From Candidatus Rubrivivax defluviihabitans (GTDB lineage: Bacteria > Pseudomonadota > Gammaproteobacteria > Burkholderiales > Burkholderiaceae_C): a DNA stretch of 64,000 nucleotides. The translations under genes were made by a program, and so were the position numbers. Shown here in pieces: positions 1 to 9,898 of the stretch. The stretch is taken from positions 1 to 64,000 of the forward strand of contig JADJMW010000025.1 in NCBI GenBank assembly GCA_016709385.1. Direction: 5' to 3'. Every line of letters begins with the position of its first letter. The first letter of the stretch is position 1. The notes under the pieces are model-generated. The model was given only the letters and a program-made list of their open reading frames with translations, was not told where the DNA came from and did not search any database.

Positions 1-25
1 GCGCAGTGAGCGCCAGGAGCCCGCA

Positions 26-2520
26 ATGAAGAAGATGAAACTCGTCATGGTGGGCAACGGCATGGCCGGCGTGCGCACGCTGGAAGAGCTGCTGAAGATC
101 GCGCCCGGGCTCTACGACATCACGGTCTTCGGCACCGAGCCGCACCCCAACTACAACCGCATCCTGACCTCAGCCCGGTGCTGGCCGGTGAACAGACGCT
201 GGACGAGATCATTGTCAACCCGTTGAGCTGGTATGCAGGCAGGGGCATCACGCTGCATGCCGGCCGCAGGTGGTGCAGATCGACCGCGTCAAAGCGCCTG
301 GTGCGGGCCGACGACGGCAGCGAAGCCGCCACCACGACCGGCTGCTGCTGGCCCGCAGGTCGCACCCGTTCATCCTGCCGGTGCCGGGGCGCGACCTGCC
401 GGGTGTCATCGCCTGCCGCGATATCGCCGACACAGGCCATGATCGACATGACCACCCGCTGCCGCCACGCGGTGGTCATCGGCGGCGGCCTGCTGGGACT
501 GGAAGCCGCCGGCGGGCTGATGCGGCGCGGCATGCGGGTGACCGTGGTGCATCAGCCCCTGGCGCGATGGAGCGCCAGCTCGACGACGTGGCCGGCAGAT
601 TGCTGCCCAGAAAGAGCCACGGAAGACAGGGTCACCAGAATTCCTCATCGGCGCGCAGACGCAGGCGCTGCTGGCCGGCGCGAACGGTCGCGTCGCGGCG
701 GTGCGGATTCAAGGACAGCACCGAGGTGCGGGCCGACCTGGTGGTGATGGCCCGCCGGCATCCGCCCGAATACCGACCTGGCCGAGGCCTGCGGCCTGCT
801 GCGCGCGCAGCGTGGTCGTCAACGACACCTGCGAAGACCATCACCGACCCGCGCATCTATGCCGTGGGCGAGTGCAACGCACCGCGGAATCGCCTACGGT
901 CTGGTGGCGCCGCGCTGTTCGAGCAGGGCAAGGTCTGCGCCACGCACCTGGGGCGAGTTCCGGCATCGGCCGTTATACCGGCAACCAGACCGAGTACCAA
1001 GCTGAAGGTCACCGGCATCGTTTCTCTTCAGCGCCGGCGGGTTCATGGGCGGCGCGGGCACCGGGAGATCGTGCTCAGCGACCCCGCCAAAGCGGCGTCT
1101 GAAAGCTGGTCCTCCGCGACGACAAGCTGGTCAGCGCCGTGATGTACGGCGACACGGTCGACGGCAACTGGTATTTCAAGCTGCTGCGCGAAGGCCGCAA
1201 GGTGGCCGATATCCGCGACCACCTGATGTTCGGCGAGTTTAATATCGGCGATGCCGGCCACCTGGGCCAGAACACAGGGGCTGGGCGGCCGACAGCGACG
1301 AGGTCTGCGGTGCAACGGCGTCACCAAGGGGGCCATCTGCAAGGCCATCAAGGAGCGCGGCCTGTTCACGCTGGACGAGGTGCGCAAGCACACCAAGGCC
1401 AGCGCGAGCTGCGGTTCCTGCACCGGTCTGGTGGAGCAGTTGCTGATGTTCACCGCCGGCGGCGACTACAGCGCTTCGCCGAAGATGAAGGCCCTGTGCG
1501 GCTGCACCGAGCTTGGGCACCAGGCCGTGCGCGACGCCATCCGCGAACACCACCTGCTCACCGTTGACAGCGTCTACCGCTGGCTCGACTGGCGCACGCC
1601 CAACGGCTGCGCCACCTGCCGCCCGGCCGCTCAACTACTACCTCATCAGCACCTGGCGGAAGGAGGCGCAAGGACGACCCGCAGAGCCGCTTCATCAACG
1701 AACGCACCCACGCCAATATCCAGAAGGACGCTAAGCAGCGTGATCCCGCGTAATGGGCGGCGAGACCAGCGCCGAGGTTTGCGGCGCATCGCCGATGTGG
1801 TGGACAAAATACCAGATCCCCCACCGTCAAGGTGACCGGCGGCCAGCGCCCTGGAAATGCTGGGCGTGAAGAAGGGAAGACCTGCCCGCGGGTGTGGCAC
1901 GACCTTGGGCATGCCCAGCGGCCACGCCTATCGCCGGAGCGCTGCGCACGGTGAAGACCTGCGTCGGCAGCGAGTGGTGCCGTTGGCACCCAGGACAGCA
2001 CGCAGATGGGGCGGGACCTGGAGCGCGCTGTGGCGCATGTACGCGCCGCACAAGGTCAAGCTGGCGGTCAGTGGCTGCCCGCGCAATTGCGCCGAGGCCG
2101 GCATCGGGGACGTGGGCGTGATCGGCGTCGATTCCGGCTGGGAGATCGTGATCGCCGGCAACGGCGGCATCAAGACCGAGGCGGCGCAATTCCTGGCCAA
2201 GGTGAAAACGGCCGACGAGGTGCTGGAGTACAGCGGCGCGCTGCCTGCAGCTGTACCGGCTGGGGGCCGGTACCTGGAACGCACGGTGCACTACGCATCG
2301 CGTCGGGCTGGACCACGTGAAGCGGCGCATCGTCGAAGACGCCGGCCCGCCAGGCCCTGTGGGAGCAGCTGCAGTTCCGCGCTGGACGGCGAGCCCGACC
2401 CGTGGTTCGACCCGGGCGCGCGCAGGGGGACCTGCGCCAGTTCCAGCCGGTGGCGCCGGCCTGGCGGCAGGGGCCGTGGCGGCTGCCCCGGCGTCCGCTC
2501 ACGACAAGGCACTGGCATGA
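26..2520 (+). CDS. nirB: Nitrite reductase [NAD(P)H] large subunit, frame-disrupted as given
   Basis: Assimilatory siroheme nitrite reductase, reducing nitrite to ammonium with NAD(P)H in the cytoplasm. The start is an ATG with AGGAG seven bases upstream and the reading MKKMKLVMVGNGMAGVRTLE. Recognisable parts in order, spread over all three frames, are the FAD/NAD-binding oxidoreductase half, a BFD-type [2Fe-2S] segment near 1310-1450 (CNGVTKGAIC, then SCGSCTGLVEQLL), and the siroheme/[4Fe-4S] cysteines TCVGSEWC near 1960 and GCPRNC near 2080. The total span is about 831 codons, the usual NirB length, and the last frame ends in a TGA overlapping the nirD ATG. The frame changes many times while length and motif order are kept. 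That points to base-calling indels and not gene decay, although a true pseudogene cannot be excluded. Confidence 0.85.
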
Positions 2521-2900
2521 AGCGCTGGACCCCATCCGCGGCGTGGCCGAGATTCCCCTGCTCGGCGCCCGTCGCTGTGCAGCGCGAGCGTGGCATGCCG
2601 GTGGCGCTGTTCCGCACGGCCGAAGATCACGTGCACGCCCTTGCTCGACCGCTGCCGCACCGCGGCGGCCCGCTCAGCCAGGGCATCGTCTCTCGGCACC
2701 GCGGTGGCCTGCCCGCTGCACAACTGGACGATCGAATTCGCCGACGCCAGGCCGGGCCCCGGACCAGGGCTGCACGCCGGTAACTGCGCCTGCAAGGTCG
2801 AGGCCGGCCAGGGTCCCGGACGCCGATGAACTGGCGACGTTGGCGCCGGACCTGGCGGGCCCCGCTTCGGCCGGCCCCTGCCGGCACGCCACGGCCCTGA
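2517..2900 (+). CDS. nirD: Nitrite reductase small subunit (Rieske-type), frame-disrupted as given
   Basis: Small subunit partner of NirB; a Rieske [2Fe-2S]-fold protein. The ATG overlaps the nirB stop (ATGA), which shows translational coupling. Recovered pieces read VQRERGMPVALFRTAEDHVHAL, then a first cluster-ligand box (DRC-PHRGGPLSQGIV) and a second (CPLHNWTIEF), the C-x-H and C-x2-H ligand pairs of a true Rieske centre. The end is uncertain: the TGA at 2898-2900 lies just before the nasA start and gives about 127 codons, slightly longer than typical NirD. At least three single-base shifts lie inside the gene as given. Confidence 0.75.
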
Positions 2901-2914
2901 GACCGGGATCCGAA

Positions 2915-5689
2915 ATGGCCGAGACACGCTCCACCTGTCCTATTGCGGTGTCGGCTGTGGCGTCGTCATCGAGCACGATGGGCCGGATGACCGGCGTGCG
3001 CGGCGACCCCGAGCACCCGGCCGAATTTTGGCTGCCAGGCATCCAAGGCTCGACGCTGCACTGACGGCGGCGCCAGCAGGTCACGGCGCAGGGTGCGCGC
3101 GCTGCAGCCGCTGCGCCGGGCGGCACGCGGTGCGCCATTCCAAACCGTGGGCTGGGACGCGGCGCTCGACGAAGCGGCCGACCGCTTTGCATCCATCGTC
3201 GGTGCGCGGCCCCGACGCCGTCGGCCTGTACCTGTCGGGCCAGTTGCTCACCGAGGACTACTTACGCCTTCACCAAGCTCGGCAAGGGCTTGATCGGCAC
3301 CAACGTCGACACCAACTCGCGCCTGTGCATGAGCAGCGCGGTGACCGGGTCACAAGGCCGCCTTCGGCAGCGACCTCGTGCCCGCCTGCTACGACGACCT
3401 GGCATGGCGCAGACCGTCTTCATCACAGGCGCCAATATGGCCTGGGCGCACCCGCAGTGCTGTACCGGCGGTTGGAAGAGGCGCGGCGCGCCAACCCGGC
3501 GCTGAAGCTCATCGTCGCCGGCCCACGGCGCACCGAAACCGCCGAGGCCGTCCTTGCACCTGCAATTTGCTACCCGGCACCGATGTCGTGCTGCACCATG
3601 CCCTGCTGCACGTGATGCTGTGGGAGCAGCTTACCGATGCGACCTGGATCGCCGCCCACACCACCGGCTTTACCGCGTTGCGCGACCACGTGCGTGAATT
3701 CACCCGCGGCGCATGCGGCTAAGGTCTGCGGCCTGCAGGCCGACGATATCGTGCAGGCGCGCGCTGGTTCGCCAACGTGGCTGATGACGGACGCCGCGCG
3801 CCGACGCTGTCGCTGTGGTGCCAGGGCCTCAACCAGAGCAGCAGCGACGGACAAGATCACCTCGCTCATCAACCCTGACCGGGCTTGCGGCCAGGTCAGG
3901 CGCCCGGCGGGCCGCTGTCGCTGACCGGCCAGCCCAATGCGATGGGCGGGCGCGAGGTCGGCGGGCTGGCCACCATGCTGTCGGCGCACCGCGACCTGGC
4001 CGACCCGGCGCGCGCCAAAGTGGCGGCGCTGTGGGGCGTGAACGGTGCCGGCCGCGCCGGGCAAGACCGCGGTGGAGATGTTCCGCGCCGCCGCTGAGGC
4101 AAGATCCGCGCTGTGGATAACCTGCACCAACCCGCGCATTCGATGCCCGAACAGGCGCTGGTGCGGCGGGCGGCGCTGGCGCGTTGCGAATTCGTCGTGC
4201 TGCAGGACGCCTACGCCACCACCGCCACGGCGGACTTCGCCGACCTGCTGCTGCCCGGCCAGCAGCTGGGGCGAGAAAGGAAGGCACCGTCACCAACAGC
4301 GAACGCCGCATCAGCCGCGTGCGCGCGTCGCGGTGCCGCCGTCGGCCAGGCGCGCGCCGACTGGCAGATCGCAGCCGGCGGCGCGCGGCGGCTGGAAGCG
4401 CGGCTGCCTTCGCGCCGCACGGTACAGACCAGCGGGCAGACGATGTCCGGCTGGACCTGCGCCGAAGAAGTGTGGAACCAGCACCGCGAAAGCACCCGCG
4501 GGCGCGACCTCGACATCACCGGCCTGAGCTGGGCCGCGCTAGAGCAACCGCAGCAATGGCCCTTCCCCGGGGGCGCGGCGCAGGGGTCGGCCCGCCTGTT
4601 CACCGACGGCCGCTTCGCCACCGCCGACGGCCGCGCCCGCTTTCACGCCCCGGGCTGGAAGCCCACGGCCGAGCAGCGCGACGCGGCTTACCCGGTCTCG
4701 CTGCTCACCGGACGCCTGCGCGACCAATGGCATGGCATGAGCCGCAGCGGCACATTGGGGCGGCTGTTCGGCCACGCGCCGGGGCCGGTGCTGGAAATGC
4801 ACCCGCAGGACTTGCAGCGCCGCCAATGGCGCGACGGCGACCTGGTGCAGGTGCGCTCGCGCGCCGTGGCAGCGCCGTGCTGCCGGTGCAGGGCAGCGAG
4901 AGCGTGGCGCCGGCGCAGGCCTCGTGGGCCAGGCTCGGGCCCGGAATCCTGGGCGGCGCCGGCCTGTCGGGCGTCAATGCACTGATGCCTTCGGCCTGCT
5001 GCCCGCAGTCGCTGCAGCCCGAGGCTGAAGCACGCGGTGCGCGTGCGGCGTGCAGCCTGAACTGCCGTGGCAGCTGGCGGCCGCGGCCTGGCTGCCGGCG
5101 GGCGAGGCGCTGGCGCTGCGCGAACGGCTGCGGCGCTGGGGCCAGGGGCTGGACTTCTTCAACTGCGTGCCCTTCGGCCGCGAACCCGGTGCCCGGCTGG
5201 GCATCTGCCTGCGCCGCCGCGGCCACTCCCGCAGCGGGTGCAGGCTTGGCAGGGCGTGGTCGCGGATCCTGGGGCTGGACCCGCCGCCACGCTGCGCTCG
5301 ACGACCCCCGCAATGGCCGCGGCCGGCGCGTCAAGCTGGCCGAGGACGGCACGCTGCAAGCTTTTCTGCTCGCCGGCGATACGGCGCGCGGCGGGCTGGA
5401 TGCTGGAGTGGCTGCAGCAGCAGCGCCCGGCCGCCCCCTCGGGCCGTGCGCTGCTCGCTGCCGGCGCGAAGCCGCCGCAGGCCGGGCCGGCGCGCAGCGT
5501 GCAGGTCTGCGCCTGCAACGACGTCGACGAAGACGCCATCGTGCAGGCCTTGCGCCACTGCGAGGGCAACGCCGAGGACCGGCTGAGCGGCCTGCAGGCG
5601 CAGCTTCGCTGCGGTACCTCCTGGAGTCCTGCCTGCCTGCCGTGAAGGCCTTGCTGCGGCGCCAGCCGGCGGCCGTGGCGGCGCCGTGA
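2915..5689 (+). CDS. nasA: Assimilatory nitrate reductase catalytic subunit, frame-disrupted as given
   Basis: Molybdopterin-guanine-dinucleotide enzyme reducing nitrate to nitrite in the cytoplasm, supplying NirBD. The start MAETRSTCP leads into the N-terminal [4Fe-4S] cysteine motif, which is broken by one missing base just after CP. Later blocks typical of NasA include NSRLCMSSAVTG near 3310, LPGQ.LG..GTVTNSERRISRVR near 4250-4330 and SLLTGRLRDQWHGMSRSG near 4700. The C-terminus carries a BFD-like [2Fe-2S] domain (VCACNDVDEDAIVQALRHCEG near 5510), as in the longer NasA class. The span is about 925 codons. The stop overlaps the GTG of cobA. Many frame changes, as in nirB; sequence error is the simplest cause. 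Confidence 0.83.
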
Positions 5690-6434
5690 AGCCGCCGCGC
5701 GCCCTGCCAGGTCACCGGTCGTCACGCTCGTCGGCGCCGGCCCCGGCGACCCGGATCTGCTCACCCTCAAAGCCGTGAAGGCCTTGCGCCGCGCCACCGT
5801 GGCGCTGGTCGACGACCTCGTGGACCGCAGTGTCCTGCGCCACCGCGCCCCACCGCCCGCGTGGTGCCTGTCGGCAAGCCGGGCGGGTCTGGGGCACGCC
5901 GCAGGGACTTCATCCACCGGCTGATGATCGCCGAGGCCCGGCGCGGCGAGGCGTGTCGTGCGTGTGAAGGGTGGCGACCCTTTTCGTCTTCGGCCGCGGT
6001 GGCGAGGACGTCGGTGTCTTGCGCGCGGGCGGCATCGGCGTGGAGATCGTGCTCGGCATCACCTCCGGCATCACGGTGCCGTCCGCCACCGGCATTGCGG
6101 TGACCGACCGCCGCCATGCTCCCGGCGTGGCCTTCGTCACCGGCCATGGGCGTGAAGGCGGCAACGCGCCGGATTGGGCTGCGTTGGCCCGCTGCGGCCT
6201 CACGCTCGTGGTCTACATGGGCGTGGCGCATTGCGCCGCCATCACCGCGGCGCTGGTCGAAGGCGGTCTCGACGCGCAGACGCCCGCGGCGGTGATCCAG
6301 CACGGCTGCACGGCGCAGCAGCGCCGCCACGTCACGACGCTGGGCGAACTGGCGGTCGAGGTCGGGCGGCTCGGTATGGAAGCTCGCCGGCCATCCTCGT
6401 CGTCGGCGACGTGGTGCGGGCGCGGCATCGCTGA
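5686..6434 (+). CDS. cobA: Uroporphyrinogen-III C-methyltransferase, frame-disrupted as given
   Basis: SUMT: two S-adenosylmethionine-dependent methylations of uroporphyrinogen III to precorrin-2, the first step towards the siroheme that NirB needs; this explains its place behind nirBD-nasA. A GTG start overlaps the nasA stop (GTGA). Motifs: VTLVGAGPGDPDLLTLKAVKAL at the N-terminus, RVKGGDPF.FGRGGEDV near 5960-6005, and ITSGITVPSATGIAVTDR near 6060-6105. The stretch from about 5983 to 6377 is one clean frame; shifts occur before it and once after it (near 6380), and the last piece SPAILVVGDVVRARHR ends at 6434. About 249 codons, normal for the family. There is no fused CysG dehydrogenase/chelatase domain. 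Confidence 0.85.
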
Positions 6435-6577
6435 CCGGGGCGGTGGCCGGCCCACTGACCGGAACATGCGCCCCGGGGTCCGTGGTGGCGGCTGCCACGG
6501 CATGAGTCTGCGGCCGTCAGGCCGCGCCGCGCGCTGAACCGCGGCGATTCAGCTTGATCTGGGACAAGTGCAGTTAT

Positions 6578-6592
6578 TGAGAATCATTCTCT
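6578..6592. promoter_or_regulatory. Fur box upstream of feoAB
   Basis: TGAGAATCATTCTCT is a near-perfect 7-1-7 inverted repeat matching the Fur core (TGATAATnATTATCA), 45 bases before the feoA ATG. It predicts repression of ferrous-iron uptake by Fe-Fur when iron is plentiful. Confidence 0.85.
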
Positions 6593-6636
6593 TTTGACTG
6601 TATGATCCAGGGCATCCCCAGTCGTGCCCTTGCCTC

Positions 6637-6921
6637 ATGTCGATCGCCGACAGCACAGCCTCCCGGCCACCGGCCGCCTCCACCCTCGACGCCCTGCCCA
6701 TCGGCCAGCCAGCGGTGGTGCAGGCCGTCACGCCCCCGGCCGCGGCGCCCGAGTGGGGTCCCTGGCTCGACGAGATCGGCTTCTTCCCCGGTGAACGCGT
6801 GATGGTCGCGGCACGCGGCCTGCCCGGCGCCGATCCGCTGGTGGTGCGCGTCGGCAACTCCACCTTCGCCCTGCGCCGCGCCGAAGCCGCGTGCGTGCAT
6901 CTGGAGCCTGCCAGCGCGTGA
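6637..6921 (+). CDS. feoA: Ferrous iron transport protein A
   Basis: Small cytoplasmic SH3-like beta-barrel protein thought to modulate the FeoB GTPase/transporter. 94 residues; the FeoA core begins near residue 14 (LDALPIGQPAVVQAV) and continues through LDEIGFFPGERVMVAARG to VVRVGNSTFALRRAEAACVHLEP, the usual closing strand. The N-terminal extension of about 15 residues (MSIADSTASRPPAAS) is not part of the fold. It is the first gene behind the Fur box and its stop overlaps the GTG of feoB. The frame is intact although it lies inside the error-rich left end. Confidence 0.9.
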   Translation: MSIADSTASRPPAASTLDALPIGQPAVVQAVTPPAAAPEWGPWLDEIGFFPGERVMVAARGLPGADPLVVRVGNSTFALRRAEAACVHLEPASA

Positions 6922-8824
6922 AACCCGCCGTCATCCACGTGCACCGCGGCGGCCCGGTGGTGGCGCTGGTGGGCAACCCGAATTGCGGCAAGACGGCGCT
7001 GTTCAACCTGCTCACCGGCAGCCGGCAGAAGGTGGCCAACTCCGCCGGCGTCACGGTCGAGCGCAAGGAGGGCCGGCTGCCACGCCGGCCGCCCGCAGAT
7101 TGCGGCTGCTCGACCTGCCCGGCGCCTACAGCCTGCATCCGCGTTCGCCCGACGAACGCGTGACCCGCGACGTGCTCTACGGGCGCGCCCTGGGCGAGAA
7201 GCGGCCCGACCTCGTGATCTGCGTCGTCGACGCCACCAACCTGCGGCGCAACTTGCGCCTGGTGCTGGCGGTGCGCAGGCTCGGCCTGCCCTGCGTGGTG
7301 GCGCTGAACATGGCCGACCTGGCAGCGCGCCGCGGCTTGGCCGTAGACGCCCAGGCCTTGTCGCGTGAACTCGGCCTGCCGGTGGTGGGCACCGTGGGCG
7401 TACAGGCCGACGGCGCCCCACGCCCTGCGCGAACTGCTGGACCAGCCCGCGATCTGGCGCCGCCAGGGCGCCCTGCCGGTGGGTGCGGGCGCTCAGGCGG
7501 CGCCTGCAGACCCGCCGCCGCTGTTGCCCGACCACGAGCAGGTACACCTCATCCTGCAGCGCCTGGGCCTGGCCGAACTGCTGCCGCAGACCGGCAGCGA
7601 CCGCATCGACCGCGTGGTGCTGCACCCGCTGCTGGGGCCGCTGCTGCTGGCACTGCTGCTGTTCGTCGTCTTCCAGGCCGTCTTCGTGGGCGCCGAGCAG
7701 CCCATGGCCTGGATCGAAGCCGGCACCGTGGCCTGGGCGAGGCCGTGAGCGGCCTTCTGGCGCCAGGCTGGCTGCGCAGCCTGGTCGTCGACGGCGTGAT
7801 CGCCGGCGCCGGCGGCGTGCTGGTCTTCCTGCCGCAGATCGTGATCCTCTTCTTCTTTATTCTGCTGGCTGGAAGAAAGCGGCTACCGCCGCGCGCGGCC
7901 TTCCTGCTCGACCGGCTGATGGGCGGCGTGGGCCTGTCGGGGCGTTCCTTCATCCCGCTGCTGTCCAGCTTTGCCTGCGCCATTCCCGGCATCATGGCCG
8001 CGCGCACCATCGCGAGTCCGCGCGACCGCGTCGTCACCATCCTCATCGCGCCGCTGATGACCTGCTCGGCACGGCTGCCGGTCTATGCGCTGCTGATCGG
8101 CGCCTTCGTGCCGCGGCGCACGGTGGCCGGCGTCTTCGACCTGCAGGGGCTGGTGCTGTTCGGCCTGTACGCGGCCGGCATCGCCGGCGGCATGGCGGTG
8201 GCCTGGCTGCTGAAGCGCTTCACGCACGGCGGGCGCCACGTGCGCAGCCTGATGATGGAACTGCCCAGCTACCACTGGCCGGCGCTGCGCAATATCGCCA
8301 TCGGGCTGTGGCAGCGGGTGACGATCTTCGTGCGCCGCGTGGGCGGCATCATCCTGGTGCTGACGGTGGCGCTGTGGGCGCTGGCCAGCTTTCCAGCGCC
8401 GCCACCGGGTGCCACGGGCGCGGCCATCGAATACAGCGTGGCCGGCCGCCTGGGGCATGCGCTGGCGCAGGTGTTCGAGCCGATCGGTTTCAACTGGCAG
8501 ATCAGCATCGCGCTGGTGCCGGGCCTGGCGGCACGCGAAGTCGTGGTGGGCGCGCTGGGCACCGTCTATGCGCTGTCGGAAAGCGGCACCGACGCCGCGC
8601 AGGCGCTGGCGCCGGTGATCGCGCAGGGCTGGAGCCTGGCCACGGCCTTGTCGCTGCTGGCCTGGTTCGTCTTCGCGCCGCAATGCCTGGCCACGCTGGC
8701 GGCGGTGAAGCGCGAGACCGGTGGCTGGAAGATGCCGCTCGTCATGGCCGGCTACCTGTTCGCGCTGGCCTATGCGGCGTCGTTCGTGACCTACCGGGTG
8801 GCGCTGGCGCTGGGCGCCGGCTGA
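6918..8824 (+). CDS. feoB: Ferrous iron transporter FeoB (three or more frame errors in the N-terminal half)
   Basis: Inner-membrane Fe(II) transporter with an N-terminal G domain. A GTG start overlaps the feoA stop. The G1 motif GNPNCGKT is at about residue 20, then G3 (DLPGAYSL) and G4 (NMAD). Frame changes lie near 7085, 7415-7430 and 7735. A compensated pair near 7866-7893 turns an expected LLEESGYLPRAAF into GRKRLPPRAAF. From about 7900 to the stop the frame is clean, covering the two Gate segments (SFACAIPGIMAARTI and later GLAAREVVVGALGTVYAL). The span is about 635 codons, normal for proteobacterial FeoB. The last 84 codons plus 60 bases of downstream sequence recur twice further on. 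Confidence 0.88.
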
Positions 8825-8890
8825 TCTCCGGACCGGGTGCGGGCATCATCGATGTTTTCTGCACCCGAGAGACTTCGCCCGCCCGTCAGG
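8573..8890. repeat. Direct repeat copy 1: feoB 3' end plus downstream spacer (parent copy)
   Basis: This is the native end of feoB (from ALSESGTDAAQ to the stop at 8824) followed by a spacer containing GTGCGGGCATCATCGATGTT and CTGCACCCGAGAGACTTC. The same order recurs at 9648-9833 (matching 8705-8890 base for base in length) and at 10553-10867 (matching 8573 to about 8885, with a two-base difference just after the stop codon). HicAB follows this copy. Confidence 0.9.
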
Positions 8891-8916
8891 CATCAGGATT
8901 CACCCGTGTTGTGATC

Positions 8917-8935
8917 GGTACCGGAGTTCGGTACC
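8917..8935. promoter_or_regulatory. Inverted repeat, probable HicB operator/promoter of hicAB
   Basis: GGTACCG-gagtt-CGGTACC is a perfect 7-base inverted repeat ending eight bases before the hicA ATG. A weak promoter can be drawn through it (TTGTGA at 8909, TACCAT at 8932, 17-base spacer), so a bound repressor would block transcription. HicB antitoxins of the ribbon-helix-helix type normally autoregulate; the assignment here is inferred. Confidence 0.5.
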
Positions 8936-8943
8936 ATCTGAAC

Positions 8944-9196
8944 ATGAAGCGCGCGCATCAGAAAACCCTGGAAGCGGTCTTCGCACCCGACCAGCGCGAA
9001 CATCGCCTGGAAAGACATCGAAGCACTCTTCACTGGGCTTGGCGCTGAAGTCACCGAGCGCGAAGGTAGTCGTGTTGCAGTCGTGCTTTTCAACGAGGTC
9101 CGCGTCTTCCACAGACCACATCCGTCGCCAAAGACAGACAAGGGCGCAGTGGTGTCGGTGAAGAAGTGGCTTGAGCAACATGGAGTGAAGCCATGA
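8944..9196 (+). pseudogene. hicA: HicA-type mRNA interferase toxin, frameshifted
   Basis: HicA toxins are small double-stranded-RNA-binding-fold ribonucleases that cleave mRNA. The start MKRAHQKTLEAVFAPDQR matches the HicA N-terminus. A shift near 8997 (two bases missing or one extra, within cgcgaac) then moves the family sequence NIAWKDIEALFTGLGAEVTE.EGSRV and FHRPHPSPKTDKGAVVSVKKWLEQHGVKP into another frame, which ends at TGA 9194-9196. As given, translation stops after 34 residues. The downstream frame overlaps hicB by ATGA, as in intact hicAB operons. Either the toxin has been inactivated while the antitoxin is kept, or it is a sequencing indel like those upstream. Confidence 0.8.
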
Positions 9197-9525
9197 ACGT
9201 GATGACGGTAGACGGATACAACGCGAAGATCGAGTACGACCCGGAAATTGACATGTTCAGAGGAGAGATACTCGGTCTCAGCGGCGGTGCCGACTTCTAT
9301 GGCAAGACACCGAAGGAGCTCAGAGCGGAGTTCAAGAAGTCCTTGACGGTCTTTCTTGAGGTCTGCAAGGAGAAGGGAATCGAGCCGCGCCGCAGCTACT
9401 CCGGGAAGTTCAACCTTCGCATTCCGCCGGAACTGCATGAAAGGCTGGCCATCGCCGCACAGGCTGAGGGCAAGAGCATCAACACGCTCGCCCAAGAGGC
9501 ACTCGCTCAGCGCGTCGCGGTCTGA
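9193..9525 (+). CDS. hicB: HicB-family antitoxin with ribbon-helix-helix DNA-binding end
   Basis: Antitoxin partner of HicA. 110 residues: an N-terminal partially degraded RNase-H-like HicB fold (GYNAKIEYDPEIDMFRGEILGLSGGADFYGKTPKELRAEFKKSLTVFLEVCKEKG, residues 8-62) followed by an Arc/MetJ-type ribbon-helix-helix (SGKFNLRIPPELHERLAIAAQAEGKSINTLAQEAL, residues 69-104) that should bind the operator before hicA. The ATG overlaps the hicA stop. Base composition is clearly less GC-rich than the neighbouring chromosomal genes, suggesting acquisition. The reading frame is complete. Confidence 0.9.
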   Translation: MNVMTVDGYNAKIEYDPEIDMFRGEILGLSGGADFYGKTPKELRAEFKKSLTVFLEVCKEKGIEPRRSYSGKFNLRIPPELHERLAIAAQAEGKSINTLAQEALAQRVAV

Positions 9526-9541
9526 TGCCCGACGGTTCGCT

Positions 9542-9640
9542 CAACCGGACATACCAAGGCAGGGCACACGCCGGGTCGCAGGTACGCGGTACATTGTCTG
9601 AGGCCCGGCGTGTGTGCCCTGCCCCGCGTCGTGCCGGTTG
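9542..9640. repeat. Large imperfect inverted repeat between hicAB and feoB 3' copy 2
   Basis: Outer arms CAACCGG (9542-9548) and CCGGTTG (9634-9640) enclose long inner arms, 9558-9575 and 9604-9623, which pair over 18 bases with a two-base bulge (TG) on the right. The loop contains GGTACGCGGTACATTGTC, which recurs almost exactly in the second structure at 10481-10498. It could act as a hicAB terminator, but its size and repetition suggest a recombination or mobility role. Confidence 0.7.
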
Positions 9641-9647
9641 GCTCTAC

Positions 9648-9833
9648 GTGAAGCGCGAGACCGGCGGCTGGAAGATGCCGCTCGTCATGGCGGGCTGTCT
9701 GTTCGCGCTGGCCTATCCGGCGTCGTTCGTCACCTGCCGGTTGGCGCTGGCGCCGGGCGCCGGGTGATATCCGGGCCCGGTGCGGGCATCATCGATGTTC
9801 CCTGCACCCGAGAGACTTCCCCCGTCCGTCAGG
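9648..9833. repeat. Direct repeat copy 2: last 39 codons of feoB plus spacer
   Basis: The segment starts abruptly at GTGAAGCGCGAGACCGGCGG and equals 8705-8890 in length with scattered substitutions (for example AYAASFVTYR has become AYPASFVTCR). The coding part still ends at a stop (9765-9767) and is followed by the same GCGGGCATCATCGATGTT spacer. With no start or promoter of its own it is a remnant, not a gene. BrnTA follows. Confidence 0.9.
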
Positions 9834-9883
9834 CGGCGCAGAAGACGCGACGCGAAAGTCATCTGGCTTCGGTTGGTTTTCGT

Positions 9884-9896
9884 AGATACACTATCT
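9884..9896. promoter_or_regulatory. Small inverted repeat before brnT, possible BrnA operator
   Basis: AGATA-cac-TATCT is a perfect 5-base inverted repeat ending two bases before the brnT GTG. BrnA antitoxins bind and repress their own promoter, so this is a candidate site. The assignment rests on position and symmetry only. Confidence 0.35.
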
Positions 9897-9898
9897 GG

